Shown: positions 22,878 through 34,421, counted from the stretch's first letter. The stretch: 64,000 bases of DNA from Prillingera fragicola (GCA_002335605.1 BEDY01000002.1:186001-250000); one strand, 5' to 3'. A program made the numbers and translations. The notes: generated from the sequence alone by a model not told the origin.

Positions 22878-25800
22878 ATGAAGGTATGTCCACGCCCGCG
22901 ACAGCAACGAGTCTGAAACTAACAACGCGCAGTTCGGTAAGAGCATTGTCGCGAGCCAGGTCGCAGGCTGGAGCGACTACTATCTCAACTACAAGGTGAG
23001 CTCTCCACGCCTACAACCTCCCGCACCCGGGCCGCATGTGCAAAGTGCTAACACCCCAGGCGCTGAAAAAGATTATCAACTCTCTCGCGGCCGGCCGTCC
23101 TGCATCCGAGGCAGCGCTTCTCGCCAGCGGCGTCAAGCTCTACAAGGCGCGTCTCAGCGAAAGCCTGGCCAGCCCGACAGAAGGGCTCACCAGCCCACCG
23201 ACCTTTGCCCTCGGGGCCTCACCCGAGGCTGAGCTCGGCGGCGCCTCCCTCCACCCCGCAGCAGATGGCGCATCACCAGACGACGGCGGAATGCCAGACG
23301 GCAGTGGCGACCTCGAGCCCCTGCCCCCAGAGACCGCGCCCCCGGCACCGCGCACGCTTCGGTCCGGCGGAGGCGGCAAACCTGGGAGCGTCGCAGACAG
23401 CTTCAAGGCACACCGCGATGTCTTCTTCTTCACGCTCCAGCGCGAACTCGAAAAGGTGCGCTAGTGACTTTTGCACAGCCCACGCTAACGAACGCCAGAT
23501 TAACGCCTTTTACCTGATCAAGGAGCGCGAGCTGCGGCTCCGTCTGTTGACACTATTGTCAAACCGGAAGCGCCTGCTGCGGAGCCAGCGCGAGCTGCTC
23601 GCCGACGGCATGATTGACGAGGGTGGAGAGAGCCGCAAGCGCTCGGCAGAGTGGACAAGTCTTGAAGAAGGATGGAGGCTATTCGAGCGCGACCTGGGCA
23701 AGCTCCAGGGTTTCATCGAGGTCAACGCTACGGGCTTCCGCAAGATTTTGAAAAAGTGGGACAAGCGCTCAAAGAGTAATACAAAAGAACTGTACATTGA
23801 GCGTCAGGTCGAGGTCCAGCCGTGCTTCAACCGCGAGTTCATTGCAAAGCTCTCCGACATTGTCGCTGCCAACCTGCTCGACATTGAGAATGGCTCGGCA
23901 ACGCTCAGCGCAAGCTTCTTTGCGGCCGACCTCCCCGAGCCGCTCGGTGACGATGGTCTCGCGTTTGACCGTGAGGACTATGAGAGCGACCCGGGAGAGG
24001 CACTTGCGACCGACGCACTCTTTGATCTCGAGTCGCAGCTGCCCAAGGCGCTCGAGGCTGGCCGCGACGCTGTCCATCACTGGGTCAAGCATGCGCGCAA
24101 GCTGCTCGCCAAGGACAAGCGCTCTGACCGCCCCATGCGTATCCTCTGGCGCTGCGCGCTCGCTGTCCCCGACGACTATCTTGACCTGGTGTTCATGCCC
24201 CCTCTCGACTATCACTACGTCGACAAGATCAACAACCGCAACCCCTTGCATCAGGCCTGCATCGTCGGTTCGCTCAGGGTTGTTGAGATGTGCATCAAGA
24301 ATGCGAGCGACCTCCTCGAGTCCGAGGACGCCTACCTCCGCCGCCCTCTCCACTACGCCGCAATGCACGGACATCCGTCAATCGTCTCGCTCTTGCTCAG
24401 CGCCAATGCCAAGGCCAACGCCACCGACATGGACGGCTACACGCCCCTCATGCACGCCATCACCCAGGGCCACCTCGAGGTTGTGCGCATATTCGTCAAT
24501 GCCAACAGCGACGTCGAGCCGACCGCCATGAGCACGGATCTCATCCCGCTCTCGCTCGCATGTCAGTACGGCCACGTCGAGGTCGCCCGTTTGCTTCTGC
24601 AGCGTGGTGCCAAAGTCCGCGCCAACTCGGAGGGTCTGTACCCCATGCACCTGGCTGCCAAGGCTGGCCACGAGGCCATTTGCCGTCTCCTCATTGAGCA
24701 GGGCGGGCCGGACGGCGGAGGCAAGGACAAGCAGGACAAGTACAACATGTGGACTCCCTTGCATCACGCCGCTGTCGGTCGCCGCACAGAGCACCTTGCG
24801 TGTGTCGAGGTACTCGTCGGTGCTGGCTGCGACGTCAACGTTGTCGACGAGTACGGCAAGAGCCCCGGGTGGTATGCCGCATGGTTTGGCCACCTCCAGT
24901 GCCTCAACTTTCTCATCGCCTCAGGTGCGCGCCTCAGCACCAAGGACACGGAGATCCGCGGCATGGAGAACCTGGGCCTCGCGGCCGACCCGCAAATGGA
25001 CGCACTCTCCCCCGGTTCCGACCTGGAGCTCGACTCTGCCGCGCCTGCCGACGACTTTGAACTCATCCCTTCCCTCTCCCTCCCGCCCCCTATCATTCCC
25101 CTACGTGTGTACGGCCACGAGTTCCTCGCCAAGAGATGTCTCATCCAGCTGTCGCTCGGCCACCCCTTCTCGCGTGGTCAGGAGAAGGTGCCTCCCGTCA
25201 AGCTGTACTCGCGCACGGGCACCGACTCGCTGCACATGTGGAGCAGCATGAAGCTCGTCATGACCAGCACGAGCGACACGTCGGTCGTGCCTCACACTGT
25301 CATTCTGCCGCTTGCCGACGAGCGCGAGGTGTTCTCCTTCCAGGTGGCGTCTCTCGAGCGCTTCACCCTCGAGGTCTCGCTCTACCCCACGTTTGGCTCC
25401 AAGGTTATTGGCCGCGCGTTCATAGACCCAAGCACGTTCCTCGACATTCAGGACCACAAGGGCTTTGTCGCGCCCCTCGTGGACCACCACCTGAAAAAGA
25501 TTGGCGAGATTGCATTCGAGCTGTCCTGCATCCGTCCGTTCGAGGGCGCGCAGCTCGAGATTGGAGGCCGCGTCGAGACCTACTGGAAGTCAAAAGTCAC
25601 ACCATCGCACCCCACGCAAGACCACGCCCACCAGTTCCAGTCCCACCGCCCTATTGGCGTCACCAACGCTTCGCCCGCTGTTCGTCCCGCCACCGTCGCG
25701 CCGAGCCAGGAGGAGCCCGCGCTCGTCACTGCCTCGTCGCTTTCGGGCGAGTACATCCAGCTCCACGTGCAGGTGACCCGCGACGGTGTGCCGGTAGTGT

Positions 25801-26578
25801 ACAGCGGGTCGCGCCTGCCTGTCCCCGGCGTCGACGTTGGTGTCGGCAACGTGACTGCTGCGCAGTTTGCCGCCATTGCCGAAACGCACGGTCGTGCCCT
25901 CCCCGCCGCGACTGGCGCGTGTGCCGACGATTGGCGCGCCTCTGCCGGCAAGTCTATGGGCACTGTGCGTGAGATTCTAGAGCACGCGCCCAGCGACATG
26001 GGCATCAACTTGTGCCTCAAGTACACGCGTGCCTTTGATGCTACGTTGCTAGGCGTTGGCCGCAGCTGTGAGGTCAACGCGTTTGTCGACTCGGTCCTGC
26101 AGGTGGTGTACGATGCGGGCCAGAGCGTCGTCGGTCGCAAGATTCTGTTTTCGTCCTACGACCCGACAGTGTGCACGGCCTTGAATTGGAAACAGCCAAA
26201 CTATGCTGTCCTGTTTGCGTCGTACTGCGGCATTGACCGCTCGCAGCCCGACGGCGCGCACGGGCTCGTCGCGGCGTCCACGACGAGCGAGCCGGATAAC
26301 CGCTGCCTGTCGGTGCGTGAGGCTGTCAACTTTGCCAAGCAGACCAACCTGCTTGGTGTCATTTTGGAAGCGACCACGCTCGCGGCCGTGCCGAGTCTGG
26401 TGGCCTCGGTCAAGGATGCGGGGCTGCTGCTCGCTGCGTTTGGGAATGACGCCGATGTCGCCGGGTTGAGGCTTGGGGCTAGTGATGGGAGGACCGTGGA
26501 TGCGTTCTGTAACAACGGGTGAGTGCTAGCTGCGTGGGGAAAGGCTGACTTTGCAGGAACATGACGCTCGTTATATAG
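22878..26578 (+). CDS. PHO81: PHO81-type CDK inhibitor (SPX - ankyrin - degenerate GDPD)
   Basis: Five exons (22878-22883, 22933-22995, 23060-23455, 23499-26518, 26557-26578; 3507 nt, 1168 residues) splice in frame. The N-terminal SPX domain begins MKFGKSIVASQ and contains YYLNYKALKKII, the basic surface that binds inositol pyrophosphates. It continues past an acidic/Pro-rich insert to GFRKILKKWDK. About six ankyrin repeats run from roughly residue 390 to 640 (NPLHQACIVG, RPLHYAAMHGH, TPLMHAITQGH, YPMHLAAKAGH, TPLHHAAVG). From about residue 900 there is a GDPD-like fold whose catalytic positions are lost (QLHVQVTRDG and YSG where active enzymes have E-x-D and HD). This is the Pho81 arrangement, which inhibits Pho80-Pho85 when phosphate is low. 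The tiny two-codon first exon is inferred from a perfect SPX start. Confidence 0.92.
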
Positions 26579-26687
26579 TAGTAGAGATCGGGCTTTGTGC
26601 CATGCATAGGCAAGTGTATGTGTCCGTGCTTACAGCTCGCCAGGACACGAGCGACCGTACTGAAGAATTCTAACAATCTAACAACGT

Positions 26688-28048
26688 TCAACCCCGCGTC
26701 TTGGCGACGCGGTCGTCGCGCCACTTGACATCGACTGCACCGCCAAACGCGCTCTGTGCCGCAAACACGTCGGCAGAGCGGTTGGTGAGGTCCGCAATGG
26801 CCCAGCTGAACCCCAGCTGGGAGTAGGTCGCCAAGTCCCAGCGGCCGTCTTTCCCGCTCGGCGTTCCTCCAGGCGGGAGACGGGCGTCATACGTCGTGAG
26901 CGTCGATCCGATCCTGCCGTCAGCTCCACTCGGCATGCAGACTCACCCCTCGTGGAAATAAGCCAGCGGCCCCGTGTCGCGGCGATACTTCTCAAACTCA
27001 AACCCGTCCGTGTCCCACTCCATCCCCACGCCGTCGGCGGGGTGCACGTCGCCGAGGGCGGCAAACCAGCCCATGGCGACGTTGTGCTCGCGCCCCCAGT
27101 CGACGACGTCCTGGAGCGGCGCGCCGGGGCCCTTGAGCGTGAGTTCCAGGCCGAGCACGTAGCTGCGCGAACACCACGACTTGGCTGCAGCCAGTACTGC
27201 GGCGTTAGTTCTTGTTTTTGCTGCGGGGGCGTACCGTCCATGGTGTCTTGGGATTCCGGCTCGAAGACCGGGATGTAGCCTGGTGTCGCGCCCGAGGCGA
27301 GCGCCGCGGCAAACCACGGTGCGGCCTCGAGCGCGGCTGGGGTGGGGTAGAAGGTGCTGTCGAGCTTGAAGATGCTGTACTCTAGCGCGGGGACGGCGTC
27401 GGCGTTGGTGTGTTTCTTGATCACGTTGTAGGTCGGCGGGAGGGCTGCGAGCTCTTTCACGTCGAGGAACAGCAGGAGGTCGAGGTGCTCGGCTTTGATC
27501 TGGGTCAGGAGCGCGTCCAGGCTCAGGACCGTTTGGTCGGTTATCCGCCCGTGCTCGTCTTTGAGCTTGAGACGCTGCACCTCGCTCCAGGGGAGGGAGT
27601 GCACGCGCGGAGAGTAGCCCGTGACAGTGTACGGGTTGTAGGCGTCGCTGCGGCCAAAGTGTTCCGCGACGTTTGTCGTCCGCCCAAGCCCCTTGTCGTG
27701 GTGCACAACTGCTCGTCAGCGTAGCCGCCGGGGTCGTACTTACCGGGGACACCATCAGAGGTGAGCCGGATGTCAATCTCGATACACAGGACGCCCGCTC
27801 GTGCCGCAGCGCGCACGGCTTCATGGCTCTTGGCTGGTGTCAGGAATAACTCTACGACGGTCACACGACTTGGCCACAGGCACTGTAGCACAGCGGCGCG
27901 GGCGGGTTGGTCGTGCAGCTGTGAGACTCACATTCTCTGCGACACCGTCCCAGCGGAGGCCGCGGTGGGCTGAGATGAGCATGTCTTCCTGCGGCTGGGA
28001 GAAGAGATCCCGGATTTGGCGGACGGAGAGCTTGGTCTTGGCGGGCAT
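26688..28048 (-). CDS. Glycerophosphodiester phosphodiesterase
   Basis: A five-exon gene beginning MPAKTKLSVRQIRDLF. The active-site parts are present: SAHRGLRWDGVAEN (HRG), VLCIEIDIRLTSDGVP (E-x-D) and VVHHDKGLGRTT (second His-Asp). These residues hold the metal and do acid-base catalysis in GDPD enzymes, which hydrolyse glycerophosphodiesters to glycerol-3-phosphate and an alcohol. The chain continues through LFLDVKELAAL, WFAALGDVHPADGVGMEWD and a C-terminal YDARLPPGG segment. Introns use GTGAGT, GTAAGT and GTACGC donors; the first uses a CAAG acceptor. There is no signal peptide. It lies tail to tail with PHO81, 109 bases between stops, which suggests a link with phosphate recovery from lipids. 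Confidence 0.87.
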
Positions 28049-28884
28049 TGTGGTGGATTTCCAGAGTGAGCGAGTGGAGGGAAAGGAATGCTCGACGAGG
28101 GTTGAGCTGGTTTGTCGGTGGCACGTCGACAAGTGGAGAAAGGGCAGCCACGCAGCATGAACGTGTCTATATTAGCACGTTCACGTCGTCGACCGCGTCG
28201 CCATCCAACGTTGTTGAAAAGCTATTACATTTGGGGTTGGCACCACCGGAGTATCAGTGGTCATCGGTCATGGCCGGCATCCACCCACCCCACTCGCCAG
28301 TCACTTGCTTGCTGTCCGAGCTGCTGCCCCGCGTCACAGGTACCCCATGTGCTCGGAAATACCACTGTTTCTCCTGTTCATGTCCGCAACTGCTGCAGGA
28401 TGTACAAACACCTTGCCACTCAGGAACGCGAGATAACCGATCACCACGGTTTCTCCGCCACAGGGTCTATTTTCAATCAATCAATAATAAACGATGGCTC
28501 ACCTCAGCCAACGTGACCAGCAACAGCAGCAGCATACACGCACTCTGCGACTGCTGCTGTCGCTCACTGGATCCAGCCGGAACTCCACTCCGCACGTGCC
28601 CGTGACCAGCACCAACACCGGATCATTGACGGCCGCGCACCCCCACCCACTGTCCATCCCTCGAAAGAGCTGTCGAAATACACCACGGTTTCTCCATTCC
28701 CCGACACTCCACAGCTACGCCGCGGCTACTCGTTTCTCCCTGGTGGTGAGCAAGTACGCACGTGAAGGCCATCATCACGTGTGGCCCCAGTGTCTCAGTC
28801 GGCGGCGAAGAGTACAAGTAGCGCGTACCCCGGACTCTATGTTTATCCCACCTCCACACCTGTTCTCTTGCTCTAGTCTTCACC
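28049..28884. promoter_or_regulatory. Divergent promoter with three CACGTG boxes
   Basis: 836 bases lie between the divergent starts of the GDPD and the MFS permease. CACGTG occurs at 28593-28598, 28759-28764 and 28776-28781, and a half-matching CACGTT near 28174. Three perfect palindromic boxes within 190 bases suggest a bHLH-controlled promoter; Pho4 is one candidate given PHO81 and GDPD nearby. Confidence 0.5.
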
Positions 28885-30741
28885 ATGTCTTATCCTGTTG
28901 AGGAGAAGGGCGTAGCCCACCTAGCCCAGCACACCGAAAGGGTGCCCAGCCATGGCGGTGAGTATGACCCCCGGTGGCCTGGAGCTTATCGACCAGATGC
29001 TGAAAGTGTTAAAGCGACCGCAGACGCCCAGTGGTCCACCGTCGTCGCCGACGCCATCAAGAATGAGCGCAAGGAAAAGACCATGCCCCTGTGGCAGGGC
29101 CTCAAGACCTACCGCAAGGCCTGTCTCTGGAGTATTGCCATTTCGGCCACGCTTGTGATGGAGGGATTCCAGACTTCCTGTGAGTAGCAGCGACGTACAA
29201 AGGCGTTGGCGCTGACTTGCCAGTGCTGGGCAACTTTACCGCTCTGCCCAAGTTCCGTGAAAAGTACGGCTACTATGTCAATGAGAAAAAGGGCTACCAG
29301 CTGTCCGCCGCCTGGCAGACGGTGCTGGGTCTCGGATCCAACTTTGTGAGTGCTGCGCGCCGACGCTGCTGATGAGCAGGGTTGTCTCTGCGGTATCTTT
29401 GTCGCGTCCTACTGCCAAGACAGGTGGGGCTACCGCCGCACCATCCAGGGCGGTCTCTGCCTCATCACCTGCTTCATCTTTGTCGTCTTCTACGCTCCCC
29501 GCATCGAGGTCCTGTTCGTTGGCGAGTTTCTCTGTGGTCTTCCCTGGGGCGCCTTTTCGTCTGCTGCGGTCGCGTATGCCTCTGAAGTCACTCCTGTCGG
29601 TCTCCGTGGCTACCTCACGACGTAAGTCTGCGTGCTCGGAACGCCACTGACAGTGCAGCTATGTCAACCTCTGCTGGATCATGGGCCAGATGATCTCGTC
29701 TGGTGTCGTCTACAAGATGACCGAGCGCAAGGACGAGTGGGCCTACCGCGTACGTCCTCCTTCTCCCGGCACGACTAACCCCGCAGCTCCCCTTTGCTCT
29801 GCAGTGGATGTGGCCCGTCCCCCTCTTTATTCTGGTTACGCTCGCCCCCGAGTCCCCCTGGTATCTCGTCCGCAAGGGCCGCCTCGAGGAAGCCGAGCAC
29901 TCTGTCCGCCGCCTCATGTCTGCCGACGAGACCATGCGCCCCGAGGAGACTGTCGCAATGATGGTGCGCACCAACCAGCACGAGATTGACAGCTTTGAAA
30001 AAGTCGCCTGGAGGGAGTGCTTCAAGGGCTCCAACCTGCGTCGTACCGAGATTGGCTGCGTGGCTTATGCCTCGACCGTCCTCGCCGGCAGCTCGTTTGC
30101 CAACCACCCGACCTACTTTTTCGAACAGGCCGGTCTGTCCACCACGAGCTCCTTCCAGATCAACCTCGGCATGCGCGGCCTGGCGTTCTTGGGCACGCTC
30201 CTCTCCTGGGTCGTCATGACTGTGAGTCCACTCCGTTGAACCAGCTGACAACCAGTACGTCGGCCGCCGCACAATGTTCATCACAGGCCTCTCGATCGAC
30301 GCCCTCGTCCTCCTCCTAGTCGGCTGCCTCTCCTTCCCAGCCGACCACAACCAGAGCGCAGCCTGGGGTCAAGCCGCTCTGATCATGGTCTGGATCTTTG
30401 TCTGGGACCTCTCAGTCACGGTCACCGCCTACGCCATCGTGGGCGAGATGAGCTCTACCCGCCTACGTGCGCGCTCGGTCGGTCTCGCCCGCAACCTGTA
30501 CAACGTCGCCGGTATTGTTGCTGGTATCCTCAACACGTACATGGTCAACGCTACCGGGTGGGACTGGCGTGGAAGGGCGGGCTTCTTCTGGTTCGGAACG
30601 GCGTTCTGTGCCCTTACGTGGGCATTCTTTAGGCTGCCCGAGACCAAGGGCAGGTCGTTCCGTGAACTGGACATTCTGTTCGAGCGCGGCGTGCCCGCGC
30701 GCAAGTTCAAGTCTACCAAGATTGAGGAGACGGAGGATTGA
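28885..30741 (+). CDS. MFS sugar permease, alpha-glucoside (maltose-type) family
   Basis: Six exons separated by introns of about 34-45 nt, starting MSYPVEEKGVAHL. Twelve hydrophobic segments can be followed, from ACLWSIAISATLVMEGF to the last about residue 500. Family marks are PESPWYLVRKGR after TM6, DRWGYRRT in loop 2-3, and the C-terminal PETKGRSFRELDILFERGVPARKF, a signature of fungal alpha-glucoside:H+ symporters (MAL/AGT type). NTYMVNATGWDW before the last helices is also usual for this group. The N-terminal cytosolic tail of about 60 residues is Lys/Glu-rich. It should act at the plasma membrane, importing a di- or trisaccharide; the exact sugar cannot be read from sequence. Three CACGTG boxes lie upstream. 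Confidence 0.9.
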
Positions 30742-30931
30742 GGGGTTTGGGTTAAGGTAGTGGGGATGCAACGAGTCTTGATTGTGGCAGCAGTGTAAAC
30801 AAACAAGCACGTAATCTGCTGGAGCACCACACACTGCATCTTCTGATCTCCTCCTTGTTTACACATCGTTCCCCCCACCACTCCATCTTACTCATCCGCG
30901 ACATACTGCGTCACTCCGCTTCCTCCCCACC

Positions 30932-32068
30932 CTACTCAGTCTTGCCGTGAGGGGCCTCAACGTTGTTGCCAAGGCCAATCTCACGGTACGCCCAGATAAG
31001 AATAAGGGCAGTACCGGGACCAAGCAGGACGGAAAGCAGACTGAAGGGCACAAATACTGCGGCGACGCCAGCAGCTCCACGGCGGTAGCCGAGAGAGACC
31101 CACAGGAAGGTCGTGAGGAGCACAAATGAAAAGTCGGTCATGAACAGGTGATGCACGACGTACTGGATCGTTGGGAGGTACTCGCTCAGCTGGTGACGCA
31201 GGAGAAAGACGTCCTGGAGACTGCGGCCGGCGCCCTCGGACCAGACAGTGGCGTTGAGGAACTCGACGTGGGTCTTGACCGACTGGCCAGTGGCGAGGAG
31301 AGCCATGAGGATGATGGCGGCGTTGCGGGGAAGATTCTTGGGGAGCACGAGTGGCAGAATCAGGTTGAGCGCAAACACGTAGAGAGGGAAGGGCTGCCAG
31401 ATCGTGAGAGCGAGGTAGGAGAAACCTGTCTGTTCCATGTACAGCGACGGAAGCGCAAAGCCGAGCAGCACGGCGAGGAGGACGCTCCAGGCCTGTCCGC
31501 CCGTGGGGACAAACACGCGGTTGCGGGTCTCTGCAGTGTTGCGGCGCATCATGGTGTTGCCCATGCCCGAGTCGGTCGACCAGGACGCGAACGCCAGGTG
31601 AAGCGGTGTCGTGAAGCCGGCTGTCAGGTGCTGGCCAGCGAGGAGGAAGAGGGACGGGATCCGAGCAATGGGGGACAGAAGCAGGCTGCTAGCCCGGTGA
31701 ACAGGACGGAATGCCTCGTAGACGACAATGAAGATGGTGGACAGAAAGACGCCACCAAACACGCCCAAAAGGAGGCGAGTGTCCTCGTCAGCATGACCGA
31801 TCATGAAAAAGGTGTTGGCGACGCAGTTGAACTGATCCACCGCGGGAGGAAGCCATGAGTATGAGGTAAAGCCTGGCTGAGAAAAGCAGGCCTTGGAGGA
31901 TAGCATTGTGCGATGGGCTGCGAGACCTGGCCCGGTGAGGACTGGGGGTTGTTGTGAGTATTATTGTACGTCATGCAGAGGCGTGAGTCGTGACTTGCCT
32001 TGGTTGTTCAAGTAGAAGAACTCTACTCCTGCGATGGCAGCAAACAATGCTGTGTAGAGGAACGGCAT
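30932..32068 (-). CDS. Multi-pass membrane protein of unknown function
   Basis: Two exons, 31999-32068 and 30932-31941, joined by a GC-AG intron (donor GCAAGT, acceptor CCCCAG) in phase 1. The first exon, MPFLYTALFAAIAGVEFFYL, is itself a membrane segment or signal anchor. The rest has about seven further hydrophobic stretches (LLLGVFGGVFLSTIFIVVYEAF, split here only for description; SVLLAVLLGFALPSLYM; YVFALNLILPLVL; FVLLTTFLWVSLGY; VFVPFSLLSVLLGP). I do not recognise the family; it resembles in layout the small integral membrane proteins found in fungal terpenoid clusters, but no motif proves it and no other biosynthetic gene is near. It is convergent with the MFS permease, 190 bases between stops, and lies beside a tRNA-Gly. 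Confidence 0.7.
31942..31998 (-). other. GC-AG intron in membrane protein gene
   Basis: The donor reads AAG|GCAAGT and the acceptor CCCCAG. No GT donor nearby keeps the frame, so the non-canonical GC donor is preferred. Confidence 0.65.
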
Positions 32069-32221
32069 GGATGGATGTTGATCACACTGTAGTGACAAGA
32101 TGCAAAGAGCAACGCCAGGCCATGAGATGCAACAGAACAAGAACAAGACTACTCATAGGTGGTGGCTGATCCGGCTACTCGGACTAGCGCGAACGGCGGT
32201 GGACAGGGCGCAAAAAGAAAT

Positions 32222-32305
32222 TACACTGTAAGGGAGTCGAACCCTTGCCGCGTCGAATTTATTACGTAATGGCAACGACGCATGATACCGTTTCACCAAC
32301 AGTGT
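32222..32305 (-). tRNA. tRNA-Gly(GCC) with 13-nt intron
   Basis: Same body as the 11-kb copies except for a compensated acceptor pair (ACACTGT with ACAGTGT). The intron at 32257-32269 is AT-rich (TTACGTAATAAAT on the gene's strand) and sits one base 3' of the anticodon. Its length and sequence differ from the 23-nt intron of the second copy. Confidence 0.93.
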
Positions 32306-32605
32306 ACTAGGTTTCACCTACGGAAAAGTGAAAATCGGCCAGGGTATATTATTTATATCCTTGACAGCAATGGGTGGTTGTTCGTGTCTCTTGCAGTCAT
32401 CCAAGGCTCTCCTCTCTCTGATGCATGTGCATGGTACTCTGGCATATTTCCTCACTTGAAAAGTACCACGAGTTGTGCATGACAGCCCAAACTTGGGCTC
32501 TGACGCTGAACAGGCCCACACTCGAACCAAACACGTTCCTTGCCACCAAAAGACCCTCCACCCTTATTCAACATTGCCCACTCTCCTTGCCACCACGACT
32601 GTCGC

Positions 32606-34421
32606 CCATGCCAGCAGTTTCCAAAGCCTGTGACGCCTGTCGCGTACGCCGCACAAAGGTAGGGGTGTCAGAGCTCGCACAGCTTGCCCGTTGCTGACTG
32701 GTCAGTGCGATGGTGGGCAACCTTGTCGCCGCTGCGGCACCAGCGACATTGCCTGCAGTTATGACCTGCACCGCCGAAAACGAGGACCAAAGGGAAGGCA
32801 AGTTGATGAAATGGGCTGTCGCTGACTCTTTCAGAACGGTCACTCTGCTGCAGGACGTGCTAGGTAGCACAAGCTCTGGACGGACCACTCCGCGCACATC
32901 CTCGGCACCTGGATCTTGCGCAGTCCCACCGCCAAGCTCGGCGCACATAATTCCCATGGCCGACGATACCCACGCAAACGACTGGGTGCAATCTCTACTA
33001 TCCACACCAGCAGCTCACTCCGACCCCTGCACAACTGTCGCCCGCGCCCCGTCCCCCGCTTCCATCTTCCCTCAGCTCGACTGGCTACTCAGCCCCGGCG
33101 TTGCCCGGCCATTCGGCCAGACCTTTCACGCCAAAGCTCCCATGCTCGAGCTTATCGAGGACGTCCTAACCTCGAGCGTACGCGACTACTTTTCCTACAT
33201 GCACACGCTTTGGCCCATTGTCGACGCCAAGGCGGTACAGACTCGGTTTGCCCACAAAGAGCATCTGCACAACCCCGGCTTTGCGGCAATGTTGCTGTCC
33301 ATGGCCGCTGTACAGATGTTCCTCCCTCACGCCACAAAGGCTATAACACCAGGAGAGAGCTCACGACGGCGCGCCGAGACATTGCTGGCAGAGGCAATGG
33401 CGTTGCACAACACGCCAGATCTCGGCGTGTCGCCAACATTGGACGCAATTGCGACAACCCTCATCATGGCCTCGGCACTGCGGCTGACACGAGGCTTTGG
33501 TGCCTACTACGTCAAGTCTCGTGAGGCAATCTCACTCGCCGAGCTGCTCAACATGAGTGATCCGCAGGCATACGACAAATTCTCGTCTGAAGAAAAGGCA
33601 GTCGCTGTCCAAATCTTCTGGCTGCTAGGCTCATCAGAACGGTGAGTCCCACGGACAGGCCGGCGCTGACTTGCAGGTCCAACGCACTACTCCATCCCCG
33701 CCTAGGCGACACACTCACCTTTCTCCCCCGCCCAGCCCCAGCCCTACGCGGCCGCCTAACCCATCTGGCAGGCATCAACGCCGCCCCAGCCCTAGCGCCG
33801 TGTACGCGCCTCTTTGAAGCCGTCGACGGCGGTATGGTCGAGTGCATCTCTGGCTCATGCAATCCCCTCGACTGCCGCCTGAAACACTCGGGTGCCCAGG
33901 CTGCGCTCGACATTCATCAAACTCTCGACGAGGTGCAGCTCAACGCCTCCGTCTCGCCGGTGCAGATTGCCGACGCGCTGGTGACGCGCCTGTGGTTGCA
34001 CACCGAGGTGTGGCGGGGTTGTATGACGCACTCGCTGCTGCAGGCTGGACCGGGGGCGAGGCCAGAGCTGAGTGTGGCGTATCCTGTCGAGATGCTTGCC
34101 CAGGCAGTGGGAGTCATGCAGAGTTTGCCATCAGAGGCTGTGCGAGGTAACGGCCGCACCATCGTGAGTGCTCTTCTCCGCTGGACGACACTGACGCGCA
34201 AGGGTAACAAGATTATCGCACTCGCGTCAACGGCAGAGACGGTCCTCTACCTCCCTTCGCCACCAGTGTTTGCGGGTGTCTCGACCGTGCAGGAGGGGCT
34301 GGACATGGTCGCACAGCTCAAAGAGCTAGCCGACGAATTGATCGATCATCAGCAGTTTATTCGGTGGGAGGACGCGACGCCACGGCCCCAACCTGCCCCG
34401 ACCGCGACGCAGGCTATCTGA
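32606..34421 (+). CDS. Zn2Cys6 transcription factor, sugar-regulator-like
   Basis: The start MPAVSKACDACRVRRTK is followed by an intron directly before the third Cys, then CDGGQPCRRCGTSDIACSYD and a basic linker HRRKRGPKGR. The second intron (32798-32834) has a GC donor. The middle homology region includes DYFSYMHTLWPIVDAKAVQTRF, quoted here in part as YFSYMHTLWPIV, and SLAELLNMSDPQAYDKFSSEE. Two further introns follow (about 33642-33676 and 34164-34204), and the chain ends TATQAI. The cluster type (ACDACRVRRTKCDG) and the IFWLL segment are common in Mal/Rgt-like regulators of sugar use. A permease of the alpha-glucoside type lies 2 kb away, but a direct link is inference. The protein should be nuclear. 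Confidence 0.85.

Noticed and set aside
28885..30741. Glycerophosphoinositol transporter assignment suggested by the GDPD neighbour
   Set aside because: The ETKGRSFRELDILFERGVPARKF-type C-terminus is that of alpha-glucoside sugar porters, not the phosphate-symporter branch that contains Git1.
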